Positions 54,948-63,928 of a DNA stretch of 64,000 bases are shown here, piece by piece. Made by a program: the position numbers and the translations under genes. This DNA comes from an uncultured Bacteroides sp. (GTDB lineage: Bacteria; Bacteroidota; Bacteroidia; Bacteroidales; Bacteroidaceae). The notes below the pieces were generated by a model, which was given only the letters and a program-made list of their open reading frames with translations, searched no databases and had not been told where the DNA came from. Positions within the stretch are counted from its first letter, which is position 1. Each line of letters starts with the position of its first letter. The stretch is from contig CALUOO010000012.1 in the NCBI GenBank assembly GCA_944322345.1, forward strand, positions 41,940 through 105,939, given 5' to 3'.

Positions 54948-55772
54948 TTATTCAGCTCTCAATGTAAAACGCTTAAATGCAGTAACTGTCAAATCTTTAT
55001 CCTGAGCTTTCAGGAAATCAGCTACCGTCATCTTAGCATCTTGAATATATTCTTGCTTCAATAAACAAACTTCTTTATAGAATTTACCAATACGTCCCAT
55101 AGCAATCTTCTCAATCATATTCTCAGGCTTGCCTTCCTGACGTGCTTTATCTGCAGCAATCTCCTTTTCTTTTGCTAATACATCAGCAGGTACGTCCTTT
55201 TCGTCAATTGCCAGTGGATTCATTGCTGCAATCTGCATAGCTACTTCATGTCCAACTTTTGCATCGACTTCCTTATTTAGAACAACCATTGTGCAAAGGA
55301 AGTTTTTACCTTGGTGGTTATAAACAGAAATAGAAGGACCTTCTACTGTTGCATATCCGTCAAGTTCCATTTTCTCACCAGTGATACCACTTCTATCTGT
55401 TACAGCTTGAGCAACGGTAACATCACCCAAAGGAAGAGCCTTTACTTCATCAAGTGTCTTGCATTTATTAGCAATAGCTGCATCCAAAATATCTTGAGTC
55501 AACTTAACAAAATCCTCATTTTTTGCAACAAAGTCTGTTTCACATTTCAAAGCTATCATAGCGCCAAAACCGTCAACAGCTTTTGCCAATACACATCCTT
55601 CAGAAGCCTCACGATCAGAACGTTTTGCAGCAACAGCTTGTCCTTTTTCGCGAATAATCTTCATTGCTTTATCAAAATCGCCTTCTGCATCTGTCAATGC
55701 ATTTTTACAATCCATCATACCAGCTCCCGTCATTTTACGCAGCTTGGTAATATCAGCCATAGTTACAGCCAT
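54948..55772 (-). CDS. tsf: Elongation factor Ts
   Basis: 274 residues. The nucleotide exchange factor for EF-Tu. An N-terminal UBA-like domain (ITKLRKMTGAGMMDCKNALTDAEGDFDKAMKIIREKG) leads to the core domain with ALKCETDFVAKNEDF and the dimerisation subdomains. It is the last gene of the rplM-rpsI-rpsB-tsf operon, 140 bp after rpsB. That spacer holds a long imperfect hairpin. Confidence 0.97.
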   Translation of the reverse strand: MAVTMADITKLRKMTGAGMMDCKNALTDAEGDFDKAMKIIREKGQAVAAKRSDREASEGCVLAKAVDGFGAMIALKCETDFVAKNEDFVKLTQDILDAAIANKCKTLDEVKALPLGDVTVAQAVTDRSGITGEKMELDGYATVEGPSISVYNHQGKNFLCTMVVLNKEVDAKVGHEVAMQIAAMNPLAIDEKDVPADVLAKEKEIAADKARQEGKPENMIEKIAMGRIGKFYKEVCLLKQEYIQDAKMTVADFLKAQDKDLTVTAFKRFTLRAE

Positions 55773-55829
55773 AATATTTTCTCTTTTTAAGTTCGTTTAT
55801 AAATAAAAATAGTCAAGTAATAAATAGTT

Positions 55830-55905
55830 GAGTAGTCAAGTAGATGTTGGCTACACAAAGCAATTGTATTATCAATTGCTTAACTACTTACTCCTTGACT
55901 ACTCT
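55830..55905. repeat. Long inverted repeat between rpsB and tsf
   Basis: Outer arms GAGTAGTCAAGTAG (55830-55843) and CTACTTACTCCTTGACTACTC (55884-55905) pair with one bulge, around an inner perfect AAGCAATTG/CAATTGCTT hairpin (55858-55881). It could attenuate, process or protect the rpsB-tsf transcript. There is no T run. Confidence 0.7.
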
Positions 55906-55912
55906 CCCTTAT

Positions 55913-56749
55913 TTAAGCCTCTTCGTCTTCCTTAATGAAAGCAGCAGCTTTAGATGCATTAATAGCATCTTCATCAGATTTATCTAGTCTTGCCTTAGTA
56001 GATTTCTTCTTGCCCTTGTTAGCAGGAGCTTCACCGGCAGCTTCCATATCAATCTTTTCTGCTTTTCTTTCTTCCAGACCTTCCTGCATAGCAGCGCAGC
56101 AAGCATCCAAGATAACCTCTACTGACTTAGTAGCATCATCGTTAGCAGGAATAACAAAGTCTACGTTTGTAGGATCAGAGTTGGTATCAACAATACCAAA
56201 AACAGGAATACCCAAACGGTTAGCTTCACGAACAGCAATATTCTCCTTCATCACGTCGATTACAAACAACGCAGAAGGCAGACGAGTCAAGTCCGCAATA
56301 GATCCTAATGTTTTATCCAGTTTTGCACGTTGACGAGAAATCTGAAGAATTTCTCTCTTAGAAAGATTGGCATATGTACCATCGTTTGTCAGTTTATCGA
56401 TAGTAGCCATTTTTTTCACAGCCTTACGAATAGTCGGGAAATTTGTTAACATACCGCCCGGCCAGCGTTCGATAACATAAGGCATATTTACAGATTGAGC
56501 TTTTTCAGCTACAATTTGTTTTGCTTGTTTTTTAGTAGCAACAAAAAGAATTTTTTTGCCCGATTTTGCAATTTGCTTCAAAGCTTCCGCAGCTTCGTCT
56601 ACTTTAGCCACAGTTTTATGAAGATCAATGATATGAATACCATTGCGTTCCATAAAAATATAAGGAGCCATTGCAGGATTCCACTTTCTTTTCAGGTGTC
56701 CAAAGTGGCAACCTGCTTCTAATAATGTATCAAAGTTTACTCTTGACAT
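55913..56749 (-). CDS. rpsB: 30S ribosomal protein S2
   Basis: 278 residues. The conserved start (NFDTLLEAGCHFGHLKRKWNPAMAPYIFMERNGIHIIDLHKT), FVATKKQAKQI, RWPGGMLTNF and LPSALFVIDV blocks identify S2. A Lys/Ala/Glu-rich tail of about 40 residues (residues 235-278) exceeds the E. coli protein. It is preceded by a structured leader (56789-56840), consistent with autogenous control, and is transcribed with rplM, rpsI and tsf. Confidence 0.97.
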   Translation of the reverse strand: MSRVNFDTLLEAGCHFGHLKRKWNPAMAPYIFMERNGIHIIDLHKTVAKVDEAAEALKQIAKSGKKILFVATKKQAKQIVAEKAQSVNMPYVIERWPGGMLTNFPTIRKAVKKMATIDKLTNDGTYANLSKREILQISRQRAKLDKTLGSIADLTRLPSALFVIDVMKENIAVREANRLGIPVFGIVDTNSDPTNVDFVIPANDDATKSVEVILDACCAAMQEGLEERKAEKIDMEAAGEAPANKGKKKSTKARLDKSDEDAINASKAAAFIKEDEEA

Positions 56750-56788
56750 TTTTCTTTTTTTTAATCGTTTACTTTCTTTTTTGTTTTT

Positions 56789-56840
56789 CTAAACCAACCG
56801 CTGGGTAGTCTTACGAGTCCCAGTAGTTTAGATGCTAAAC
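56789..56840 (-). promoter_or_regulatory. Structured leader upstream of rpsB
   Basis: In the 184-nt rpsI-rpsB spacer, minus-strand CTAAAC (56826-56831) can pair with GTTTAG at 56789-56794, enclosing a CTGGG/CCCAG stem. The same CTAAAC can instead pair with the GTTTAG at 56835-56840 just upstream of it, across a CAT loop. These two pairings exclude each other. It lies about 40 nt before the rpsB ATG, so ribosomal protein binding could control translation. Confidence 0.6.
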
Positions 56841-56933
56841 GCCATTTTCCAATTCTTAAGTTTACTGTTTCACTCTTCCTATTCACAGAGTTTTTTTAAC
56901 ACCAACAATAAACTCAAAAGCTCAAACTTAAAA

Positions 56934-57320
56934 TTAACGCTTACTGAATTGGAATCTTCTACGAGCTTTCGGACGTCCCGGTTTCTTACGTTCAACAGAG
57001 CGCGGGTCACGTGTCATAAAGCCTTCAGCACGGAGAGCAGCTTTATCTTCAGCATTGATTTTCACCAAAGCTCGTGCTATCGCCAAGCGAAGAGCCTGAG
57101 ACTGTCCAGTAAAACCACCTCCATACAGATTCACCTTGATATCATATTTTTCTGCTGCACCAAGTTTATTTAACGGTTGTTTTACCACATACTGAAGAAT
57201 AGATGATGGAAAGTACTCTGCAAGGTCTCTCTTGTTAATAGTAATCTTTCCTGTACCTTCGCTTACGAAAATACGTGCAACTGCACGTTTACGTCTGCCT
57301 AATGCATTTACTACTTCCAT
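56934..57320 (-). CDS. rpsI: 30S ribosomal protein S9
   Basis: 128 residues. The start VNALGRRKRAVARIFVSEGTGKITIN, the central LYGGGFTGQSQALRLAIARAL and the basic C-terminal tail RDPRSVERKKPGRPKARRRFQFSKR, which reaches the P-site tRNA, are all typical. It is 7 bp after rplM, the standard L13-S9 pair. Confidence 0.97.
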   Translation of the reverse strand: MEVVNALGRRKRAVARIFVSEGTGKITINKRDLAEYFPSSILQYVVKQPLNKLGAAEKYDIKVNLYGGGFTGQSQALRLAIARALVKINAEDKAALRAEGFMTRDPRSVERKKPGRPKARRRFQFSKR

Positions 57321-57327
57321 TTACTTC

Positions 57328-57789
57328 TTATTTATATGAATTAATATCAATCATTTTCGGGTTCTGAGCGTCATGTTTGTGCTCACTTCCTGCATACACA
57401 TACAAATTACCCAACAGTTTAGCTCCCAGTCTATTTTTAGGAAGCATACCTTTTACAACCTTCTTAAGCAATTTTTCTTCGCCGTTCGGTTTAGCGATCA
57501 AACGAGCAGGAGTCATTTCTCTTTGACCACCGGGGTAGCCTGTATAAGACAAATACACTCTGTCATTCCACTTGTTTCCACTCAGTTTTACTTTGTCGGC
57601 ATTGATAATAATCACATTATCGCCACAATCTACATGAGGGGTAAAGTTTGGTTTATACTTCCCTCTCAGCAGTTTTGCAACTTTTGCTCCCAGACGTCCC
57701 AATGTTTGGTCGGTAGCATCAACAATAACCCATTCTTTGGTTACAGTTGCTTTGTTTGCAGAAATGGTCTTGTAACTTAAAGTATCCAC
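57328..57789 (-). CDS. rplM: 50S ribosomal protein L13
   Basis: 153 residues. WVIVDATDQTLGRLGAKVAKLLRGKYKPNFTPHVDCGDNVIIINADKVKLSGNK-type sequence, VYLSYTGYPGG and KGMLPKNRLG identify L13. First gene of the rplM-rpsI-rpsB-tsf operon. The upstream gap (57790-58123) holds its promoter and a leader of about 110 nt. Confidence 0.97.
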   Translation of the reverse strand: MDTLSYKTISANKATVTKEWVIVDATDQTLGRLGAKVAKLLRGKYKPNFTPHVDCGDNVIIINADKVKLSGNKWNDRVYLSYTGYPGGQREMTPARLIAKPNGEEKLLKKVVKGMLPKNRLGAKLLGNLYVYAGSEHKHDAQNPKMIDINSYK

Positions 57790-57906
57790 TCTTAATTAGT
57801 TTTTAATTGTTACTACTAAATCTTCACCACTTATCAGTTCCCCGGACAAAGGGATACTAACTCGCTATGAATTAATCTTTTATCAATTTTGATAATAATC
57901 GGCTTG

Positions 57907-57937
57907 CAAAAGTACAGCTTTTCTTTGAAACAGCAAA
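57907..57937 (-). promoter_or_regulatory. rplM operon promoter
   Basis: On the minus strand a -33 TTTG (57934-57937), a 19-bp spacer and a perfect -7 TACTTTTG (57907-57914). The leader to the rplM start includes an AGTT..CCC/GGG..AACT hairpin that may regulate the operon. Confidence 0.75.
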
Positions 57938-58123
57938 CTATTTCTACCACTTTTTCAAAGTGAATATGTGTTATTCGGTATCAAGAAGTTATACATTAAA
58001 GCCTGTATCATAACTACGACATTATTAATACCCTAATTCCTATGGATAAAACAAATTCTCCCTTATATGAAATGCCAAGCTGAAAAAACGCAAACTAATC
58101 AACAATTGAAACTGCACATCAAA

Positions 58124-59323
58124 TTAAAACCCTTTTAACTGACGATACCTAAGCAGCGCTTCTAAAAAATAATAATCAGCATAATTCAATGGTACATCTA
58201 TTTCTATTTTATGTGGCAAACTTCCAACAGAATGTTTCAAAATAAAACCACTATTTGTATCTTTTTCTGCCAAATAATCATTAGAAGAAAGTTGTTTCAG
58301 AATATTCTCAGCATACTTCTTATATTTATCACAAAGTTTCTTATCCGCAGTATATTCACACAGTTCAAGCAAAGCCGAAGCCGTAATGGCTGCAGCTGAG
58401 GCATCACGCGGAGCCTGAGGAATATCTGGTGCATTATAGTCCCAGTAAGGAACATAATCCTTATTGGACGGGAGATTAGACATAATATACTGTGCAATTT
58501 CATGAGCAACATTCAAATAATCAGCCTTTTCAGTAAAACGATAACACATTGTATAACCATATAGCCCCCACGCTTGCCCTCTGGCCCAAGCAGACTCATC
58601 CGAATACCCTTGATGAGTACCCTTTGATTCTACTTCACCATTAGGAAGATATGAGACAACATGATATGAAGTCATATTCTCGCGAAAATGATTTTCCAAG
58701 GTTTTATCTGCATGAGCAACTGCTATATTATAGAAATTGTCATTCAAAGTTTGCCTACTAGCCCAGAACAACAATTCCAGATTCATCATATTATCAATAA
58801 TAACCGGATAGTTCCAACTTCCAGAATCCCACGAACGAATCAAGCCTATTTCAGGATTGAAACGCGTACAAAGGCTTTTTGCGGCATTAACCATTACAAG
58901 CGTATCCGCGCTCTCTGGCTTTAGACGCAAAGCATTGCCATAACTACAGCACATCATAAAGCCAACATCATGATTCTTCGTATAATACTGGATTTCATTC
59001 AGTCGGTTAGTAAATTTTCTAGCTTCCTTTGCTAAAGTTTCATTTCCAGTCAATTCATAAACTAACCATAAGGAACCCGGGAAAAAACCACTTGTCCAAT
59101 CCGTATCATTTACAAACTGAATCCTGCCATCCGGTTTAATAATAGTACGAGGAAAACATCTTCTTGCATTTACATCAGTTTGACTTATCATATAAAGCAT
59201 CTGATGTTCAGCTTTATGAACAGCATTCCTATACCACCGGGGCATTGCAATTGTAGCTCCACTACAAAACAATAGCATCAGAAATCCACAGATGATCTTA
59301 TTAAAAAAACATTGCATTTTCAT
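58124..59323 (-). CDS. GH88 family unsaturated glucuronyl hydrolase
   Basis: 399 residues with a signal peptide (IICGFLMLLFCSGATIA). The (alpha/alpha)6 barrel is clear: DTDWTSGFFPGSLWLVYELTG, HDVGFMMCCSYGNALRL, ESKGTHQGYSDESAWARGQAWGLYGYTM and WDYNAPDIPQAPRDASAAAITASALLEL. These enzymes remove the unsaturated uronic acid that lyases leave on glycosaminoglycans or other polyuronides; catalysis uses two Asp, probably those in DTDW-flanking and HDVG. It stands alone with no PUL neighbours, so its substrate is open. The start could also be the ATG two codons later. Confidence 0.9.
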   Translation of the reverse strand: MKMQCFFNKIICGFLMLLFCSGATIAMPRWYRNAVHKAEHQMLYMISQTDVNARRCFPRTIIKPDGRIQFVNDTDWTSGFFPGSLWLVYELTGNETLAKEARKFTNRLNEIQYYTKNHDVGFMMCCSYGNALRLKPESADTLVMVNAAKSLCTRFNPEIGLIRSWDSGSWNYPVIIDNMMNLELLFWASRQTLNDNFYNIAVAHADKTLENHFRENMTSYHVVSYLPNGEVESKGTHQGYSDESAWARGQAWGLYGYTMCYRFTEKADYLNVAHEIAQYIMSNLPSNKDYVPYWDYNAPDIPQAPRDASAAAITASALLELCEYTADKKLCDKYKKYAENILKQLSSNDYLAEKDTNSGFILKHSVGSLPHKIEIDVPLNYADYYFLEALLRYRQLKGF

Positions 59324-59495
59324 ACCATCAAATTATCTAAATTATTTCATTATTCCTTTTCCTTCACAAAAGCAAGCCATAAAATTCGCAGCACTCCAAT
59401 AAAAATAAATATTTAGGTAACCCCAGCCTGCAGCATATAAAATGTTCGCTTTCAAAAATAAAATTTAAAATTAACAAGTACAAATGATGGCACAA

Positions 59496-59531
59496 AAAAA
59501 CTCGCAATTTCCAAAGATATTGCGAGTTTTT
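59496..59531 (-). terminator. Terminator of purB-rluB-asnS
   Basis: 13-bp stem AAAAACTCGCAAT/ATTGCGAGTTTTT with a 10-nt loop, 20 bp beyond the asnS stop. Confidence 0.9.
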
Positions 59532-59551
59532 ACAATATAGAATATTACTTA

Positions 59552-60955
59552 TCAGAATTCTGCATTCCGCGGAGTACGAGGGAATGGTATCACATCACGA
59601 ATATTCGACATTCCTGTCACAAATAACAATAAGCGCTCAAAACCAAGTCCAAAGCCAGAATGAGGACATGAACCAAACTTACGAGTATCCAAATACCACC
59701 ACATATCCTTCATTGGAATATGCAATTCTTCGATACGTTTCAACAACTTATCATAATCTGCCTCACGTTCAGATCCACCAATAATTTCACCAATTTTCGG
59801 GAACAAGACATCCATGGCACGTACGGTTTTACCGTCTTCATTCTGTTTCATATAGAATGCCTTTATTTCCTTAGGATAATCCGTCAAGATCACAGGACGC
59901 TTGAAGTGTTCTTCAACCAAATACCGCTCATGCTCCGAAGCCAAATCAACTCCCCAATAAACAGGGAATTCAAATTTATGTCCTTTCGCCACAGCATCTT
60001 CTAGTATTCTAATTCCATCTGTATAAGCTAAACGGACAAATTCATCCTTCAGCACTCCCTGCAAACGTTCTATAAGTCCTTTATCAAACATGTCATTCAG
60101 GAATTTTACATCATCAGCACAGTTATCCAGCGCCCAACGAACACAATATTTGATAAATTCCTCTGCCAAATCCATGTTATCCGTAATATCATTGAAAGCG
60201 ACTTCCGGCTCAATCATCCAGAATTCGGCCAAATGACGCGGAGTATTTGAATTTTCCGCACGGAATGTAGGTCCAAAAGTATAAATAGCGCCCAATGCAG
60301 TAGCAGCCAACTCACCTTCCAATTGCCCAGAGACAGTCAGACTAGCCTGTTTACCAAAAAAATCATTATCATAAATGATAGAACCGGACTCATTTTTCTT
60401 CAAATCGTACAGGTTCATTGTAGTAACCTGAAACATTTGTCCTGCTCCTTCACAATCCGAAGCCGTAATAATCGGGGTGTGAAAATAAAAGAATCCTCTG
60501 TCGTGGAAAAATTTATGAATAGCAATTGCCATATTGTGACGAATACGGAACACTGCTCCAAATGTATTAGTACGTGGACGTAAATGAGCAATTTCACGAA
60601 GGAACTCCATAGAATGTCCTTTTTTCTGCAAAGGATATGTATTATCACATGTTCCCAACACTTCTATTTCACGTGCCTGCACCTCAACCTTCTGCCCAGA
60701 TCCAACAGATTCTACCATAACTCCGTTTACACTCAAGCAAGCGCCTGTAGTCACCTGCTTTAGCAATTCTTCATCAAAGTTAGCCAGATCTACTACAATC
60801 TGTACATTATTTATTGTAGAACCATCATTCAGTGCAATAAAGTTTACTTGTTTGCTACCTCTGCGGGTACGTACCCAACCTTTCACATTGACCATTGTTC
60901 CAAAATCATTACGTTTCAACAGGTCAATGATTTTTGTTCTACTTATTTTTTCCAT
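59552..60955 (-). CDS. asnS: Asparagine-tRNA ligase
   Basis: 467 residues from the ATG at 60955. An N-terminal OB anticodon-binding domain ([24 protein letters not shown]) precedes the class II catalytic core: [19 protein letters not shown], motif 2 [24 protein letters not shown] and motif 3 [15 protein letters not shown]. It charges tRNA-Asn directly. The longer frame from 60979 would overlap the rluB 3' end, so 60955 is chosen, leaving a 16-bp gap. It is the last gene of the operon. Confidence 0.96.
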   Translation of the reverse strand: MEKISRTKIIDLLKRNDFGTMVNVKGWVRTRRGSKQVNFIALNDGSTINNVQIVVDLANFDEELLKQVTTGACLSVNGVMVESVGSGQKVEVQAREIEVLGTCDNTYPLQKKGHSMEFLREIAHLRPRTNTFGAVFRIRHNMAIAIHKFFHDRGFFYFHTPIITASDCEGAGQMFQVTTMNLYDLKKNESGSIIYDNDFFGKQASLTVSGQLEGELAATALGAIYTFGPTFRAENSNTPRHLAEFWMIEPEVAFNDITDNMDLAEEFIKYCVRWALDNCADDVKFLNDMFDKGLIERLQGVLKDEFVRLAYTDGIRILEDAVAKGHKFEFPVYWGVDLASEHERYLVEEHFKRPVILTDYPKEIKAFYMKQNEDGKTVRAMDVLFPKIGEIIGGSEREADYDKLLKRIEELHIPMKDMWWYLDTRKFGSCPHSGFGLGFERLLLFVTGMSNIRDVIPFPRTPRNAEF

Positions 60956-60971
60956 ATTATACCTTTTATTA

Positions 60972-62330
60972 TTACTCAAACGATCCCATACGAAGGAAGT
61001 TTACTTCTGCTTCAGTCAGATAGCGCCAATCTCCACGACGCAATCCCTTCTTAGTCAGTCCAGCAAAGAATACACGGTCAAGTTTCACAACCTTATATCC
61101 CAGCGATTCAAAGATACGACGAACAATTCGGTTCTTGCCTGAATGTATCTCAATACCGACTTGATTCTTTTTATTTTCATCGGTATAGCTTATTTCATCA
61201 GCATGAATTTCTCCATCTTCCAATTGAATACCCGTAGCAATCTGTTCCATATCTGCCTTTGTCAGATTTTTGTCCAAATGCACATGATAGATCTTCTTTT
61301 TCAGATATTTTGGATGTGTCAATTTAGAAGCCAAGTCACCATCATTTGTCAATAACAGTACCCCTGTTGTATTTCTATCCAAACGTCCAACCGGATAAAT
61401 ACGTTCCGTACAAGCCCCTTTTACAAGGTCCATAACCGTACGGCGCTCTTGCGGATCATCCGAAGTCGTTACAGTATCTTTTGGCTTATTCAACAATACA
61501 TATATCTTACGTTCAATATTTACTGGTTCATCATGGAACTTCACTACATCCGAACGCTTAATTTTTGTACCCAATTCTGTGACAATCTCACCATTAACAG
61601 ACACCACACCAGCTGTAATAAATTCATCAGCTTCACGACGTGAACAAACACCCGCATTTGCCAAAAACTTATTCAAACGAATCGGTTCATTCGGATCAAT
61701 AAATTGTTCTTTATATTCTATTTGTTTCTTCTTGCTATATTTCGCATTCGGATCATATCCGGCTGTACGAGGACGACGTCCTTGCTGATTATTCGCCTTT
61801 GAACGGAAAGCTCCTTCATTATTATTAAAACGTTGACGATATCCTCCCTGCTGTCTATCATTATACGAGCGTTGTGGAGAACGGTTACCACCTTCATTAC
61901 TATTGTTCGGATTGAAACGAGGACGGTAAGAGCGCTGTTCACCATTACTATTCGGATTAAAACGAGGACGATAAGAACGCTGTTCACCACCTTCACGATT
62001 ATAGGAAGGACGCTGTGGACGATCGCCATAAGAACGTTGTTCACCATTATTATTCGGATTAAAACGAGGGCGATAAGAACGCTGCTCACCACTTTCACGG
62101 TTATAATAGGAGCGTTGTGGACGATCACCATAAGCGCGTTGACGATCTCCTTCACCATTACTGTTCGGATTAAAACGAGGACGGTAAGAACGCTGTTCGC
62201 CACCTTCACGGTTATAAGAAGAACGAGCATAAGCTCCATCTCTACTATAAAATCTGTTGCCATCACGGCCTTCATTGGCATTTTCTTCATTAAAAGAATT
62301 TCCACGCCATTCTTCGTTTTCTGTATTCAT
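60972..62330 (-). CDS. RluB-type rRNA pseudouridine synthase with repeat-rich N-terminus
   Basis: 452 residues. The C-terminal 240 hold an S4 RNA-binding domain ([22 protein letters not shown], about residue 215) and an RsuA/RluB-type synthase core with the catalytic Asp in [22 protein letters not shown]. The enzyme likely modifies 23S rRNA near U2605. Residues about 10-205 are an Arg/Asn/Gly/Tyr/Ser-rich extension with a repeat whose core is [12 protein letters not shown], seen at least five times. The E. coli protein lacks this. It lies 82 bp after purB and 16 bp before asnS, in one operon. Confidence 0.9.
   Translation of the reverse strand: MNTENEEWRGNSFNEENANEGRDGNRFYSRDGAYARSSYNREGGEQRSYRPRFNPNSNGEGDRQRAYGDRPQRSYYNRESGEQRSYRPRFNPNNNGEQRSYGDRPQRPSYNREGGEQRSYRPRFNPNSNGEQRSYRPRFNPNNSNEGGNRSPQRSYNDRQQGGYRQRFNNNEGAFRSKANNQQGRRPRTAGYDPNAKYSKKKQIEYKEQFIDPNEPIRLNKFLANAGVCSRREADEFITAGVVSVNGEIVTELGTKIKRSDVVKFHDEPVNIERKIYVLLNKPKDTVTTSDDPQERRTVMDLVKGACTERIYPVGRLDRNTTGVLLLTNDGDLASKLTHPKYLKKKIYHVHLDKNLTKADMEQIATGIQLEDGEIHADEISYTDENKKNQVGIEIHSGKNRIVRRIFESLGYKVVKLDRVFFAGLTKKGLRRGDWRYLTEAEVNFLRMGSFE
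61866..62240. repeat. In-gene tandem repeats of the RluB N-terminus
   Basis: DNA repeats of roughly 60-90 bp encode [13 protein letters not shown](N/S)-type units, at least five copies with partial spacers ([12 protein letters not shown]). They may vary in number by slippage between strains. Confidence 0.85.
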
Positions 62331-62412
62331 TGTTTTATTCGAATAAAATTAAACTTGGCCTCACGGCCTGATTAAAAATAAAATTTATTTATGAGATTTA
62401 GAATTTGTCAAA

Positions 62413-63759
62413 TTAAATTCCTGTATATGTATGTGGAGTAATAGACCTCAGTTCTTTCTTTATCTCTTCACTTACATTCAGCCCTTCTATGAATTCTTTA
62501 ATAGAAGACTCCGTAATAGCCTGATTGGTTCTGGTCAGAGCTTTCAAAGCTTCATACGGATGTGGATAAGCCTCACGGCGTAAAATAGTCTGAATAGCCT
62601 CTGCCACTACACTCCAACAATTATCCAGGTCACGGTAAATAGCTGTTTCGTTCAACAGCAGCTTTCTTAGTCCTTTCAAAGAACTTTGGATAGCAATCAG
62701 GATATGTCCGAACGGTACCCCCACATTACGCAACACAGTAGAATCTGTCAAGTCACGCTGCAAACGAGAAACTGGTAATTTTACTGCCAAATGTTCAAGA
62801 ATTGCGGTAGCAATACCCAAATTTCCTTCCGCATTTTCAAAGTCAATCGGATTTACTTTATGAGGCATAGCACTCGATCCCACCTCGCCAGCTTTTATTT
62901 TCTGCTTGAAATATTCCATCGAAATATACTGCCAGAAATCACGATTCATATCAACCATTATAGTATTGATACGTTTCATTGCATCAAAAATAGCAGAGAG
63001 ATTATCATAGTTAGAAATCTGGGTAGTATATTCTTCGCGTTCCAGCCCCAATTTATCGGCTACGAAGCGATTGCCAAAAGCCTTCCAGTCATACTCCGGA
63101 TAAGCCACATGATGCGCGTTATAATTACCAGTAGCTCCTCCAAATTTTGCAGTAACAGGACAAGCTTTCAATCCGGCCAACTGACGTTCCAGACGATATA
63201 CAAACACCATAATCTCTTTACCCAGACGAGTAGGAGAAGCTGGTTGTCCATGTGTCTTGGCAAGCATCGGAATTTCAGCCCACTCCGTTGCATACTCTTT
63301 CAACTGAGCTATCAGTTCTTCCAATGCCGGATAATATTCTTTTTCCAATGCCTCTTTAATTGAAAGCGGAACTGAGGTATTATTGATATCCTGAGAAGTC
63401 AGCCCGAAATGAATGAATTCTTTATAATCATCCATTCCTCCAAGTTTATCAAACTCTTCTTTCAAGAAATACTCTACAGCCTTTACATCATGATTGGTTA
63501 CGCTTTCGATATCTTTAATACGTTGAGCATCTGCCTCCGAAAAATTGCGATAAATATTTCTCAGAGTTTCGAATATACTACAATCAATTCCTTTCAGTTG
63601 AGGCAACGGGAGCTCACACAGAGCTATAAAATATTCCACCTCTACCTGAACACGATATTTTATCAGCGCAAATTCTGAGAAGTAAGCAGCCAAAGCTTTA
63701 GTTTTGCCTCTATATCGGCCATCTATTGGAGATATAGCCGTTAATACATCAAGTTCCAT
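62413..63759 (-). CDS. purB: Adenylosuccinate lyase
   Basis: 448 residues of the fumarase/aspartase superfamily. It acts twice in purine synthesis, cleaving SAICAR and adenylosuccinate. The signature GSSAMPHKVNPIDFENAEGN, the start DVLTAISPIDGRYRGKTKALAAYFSE and KTHGQPASPTRLGKE fix the identity. It heads the purB-rluB-asnS operon behind a good promoter. Confidence 0.96.
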   Translation of the reverse strand: MELDVLTAISPIDGRYRGKTKALAAYFSEFALIKYRVQVEVEYFIALCELPLPQLKGIDCSIFETLRNIYRNFSEADAQRIKDIESVTNHDVKAVEYFLKEEFDKLGGMDDYKEFIHFGLTSQDINNTSVPLSIKEALEKEYYPALEELIAQLKEYATEWAEIPMLAKTHGQPASPTRLGKEIMVFVYRLERQLAGLKACPVTAKFGGATGNYNAHHVAYPEYDWKAFGNRFVADKLGLEREEYTTQISNYDNLSAIFDAMKRINTIMVDMNRDFWQYISMEYFKQKIKAGEVGSSAMPHKVNPIDFENAEGNLGIATAILEHLAVKLPVSRLQRDLTDSTVLRNVGVPFGHILIAIQSSLKGLRKLLLNETAIYRDLDNCWSVVAEAIQTILRREAYPHPYEALKALTRTNQAITESSIKEFIEGLNVSEEIKKELRSITPHTYTGI

Positions 63760-63784
63760 ATTTTTTCAGATAATTATCAGGCTG

Positions 63785-63814
63785 CAAAATTAACTCTTTT
63801 TCCTGAGCTACAAG
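63785..63814 (-). promoter_or_regulatory. purB operon promoter
   Basis: Minus-strand CTTG (63811-63814), 18-bp spacer, perfect -7 TAATTTTG (63785-63792), 26 bp from the purB start. Confidence 0.6.
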
Positions 63815-63878
63815 ATATAAGAAACAAGAAAGTTTCTATAAAAAGGAGTAAGAAATAAAAAAAGAAGATTAATATCAT

Positions 63879-63916
63879 AAAAAAAGACTCTATGAATAAG
63901 CCATAGAGTCTTTTTT
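63879..63916 (-). terminator. Terminator of tRNA-Val
   Basis: Stem AAAAAAGACTCTATG/CATAGAGTCTTTTTT with a 7-nt loop, 12 bp past the tRNA on the minus strand. Confidence 0.88.
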
Positions 63917-63928
63917 AAAAATCACGAG

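Noticed and set aside
61833-62375. 180-residue plus-strand frame rich in Ile, Thr and Arg
   Set aside because: It is the antisense shadow of the repeat-coding part of the RluB-type gene.
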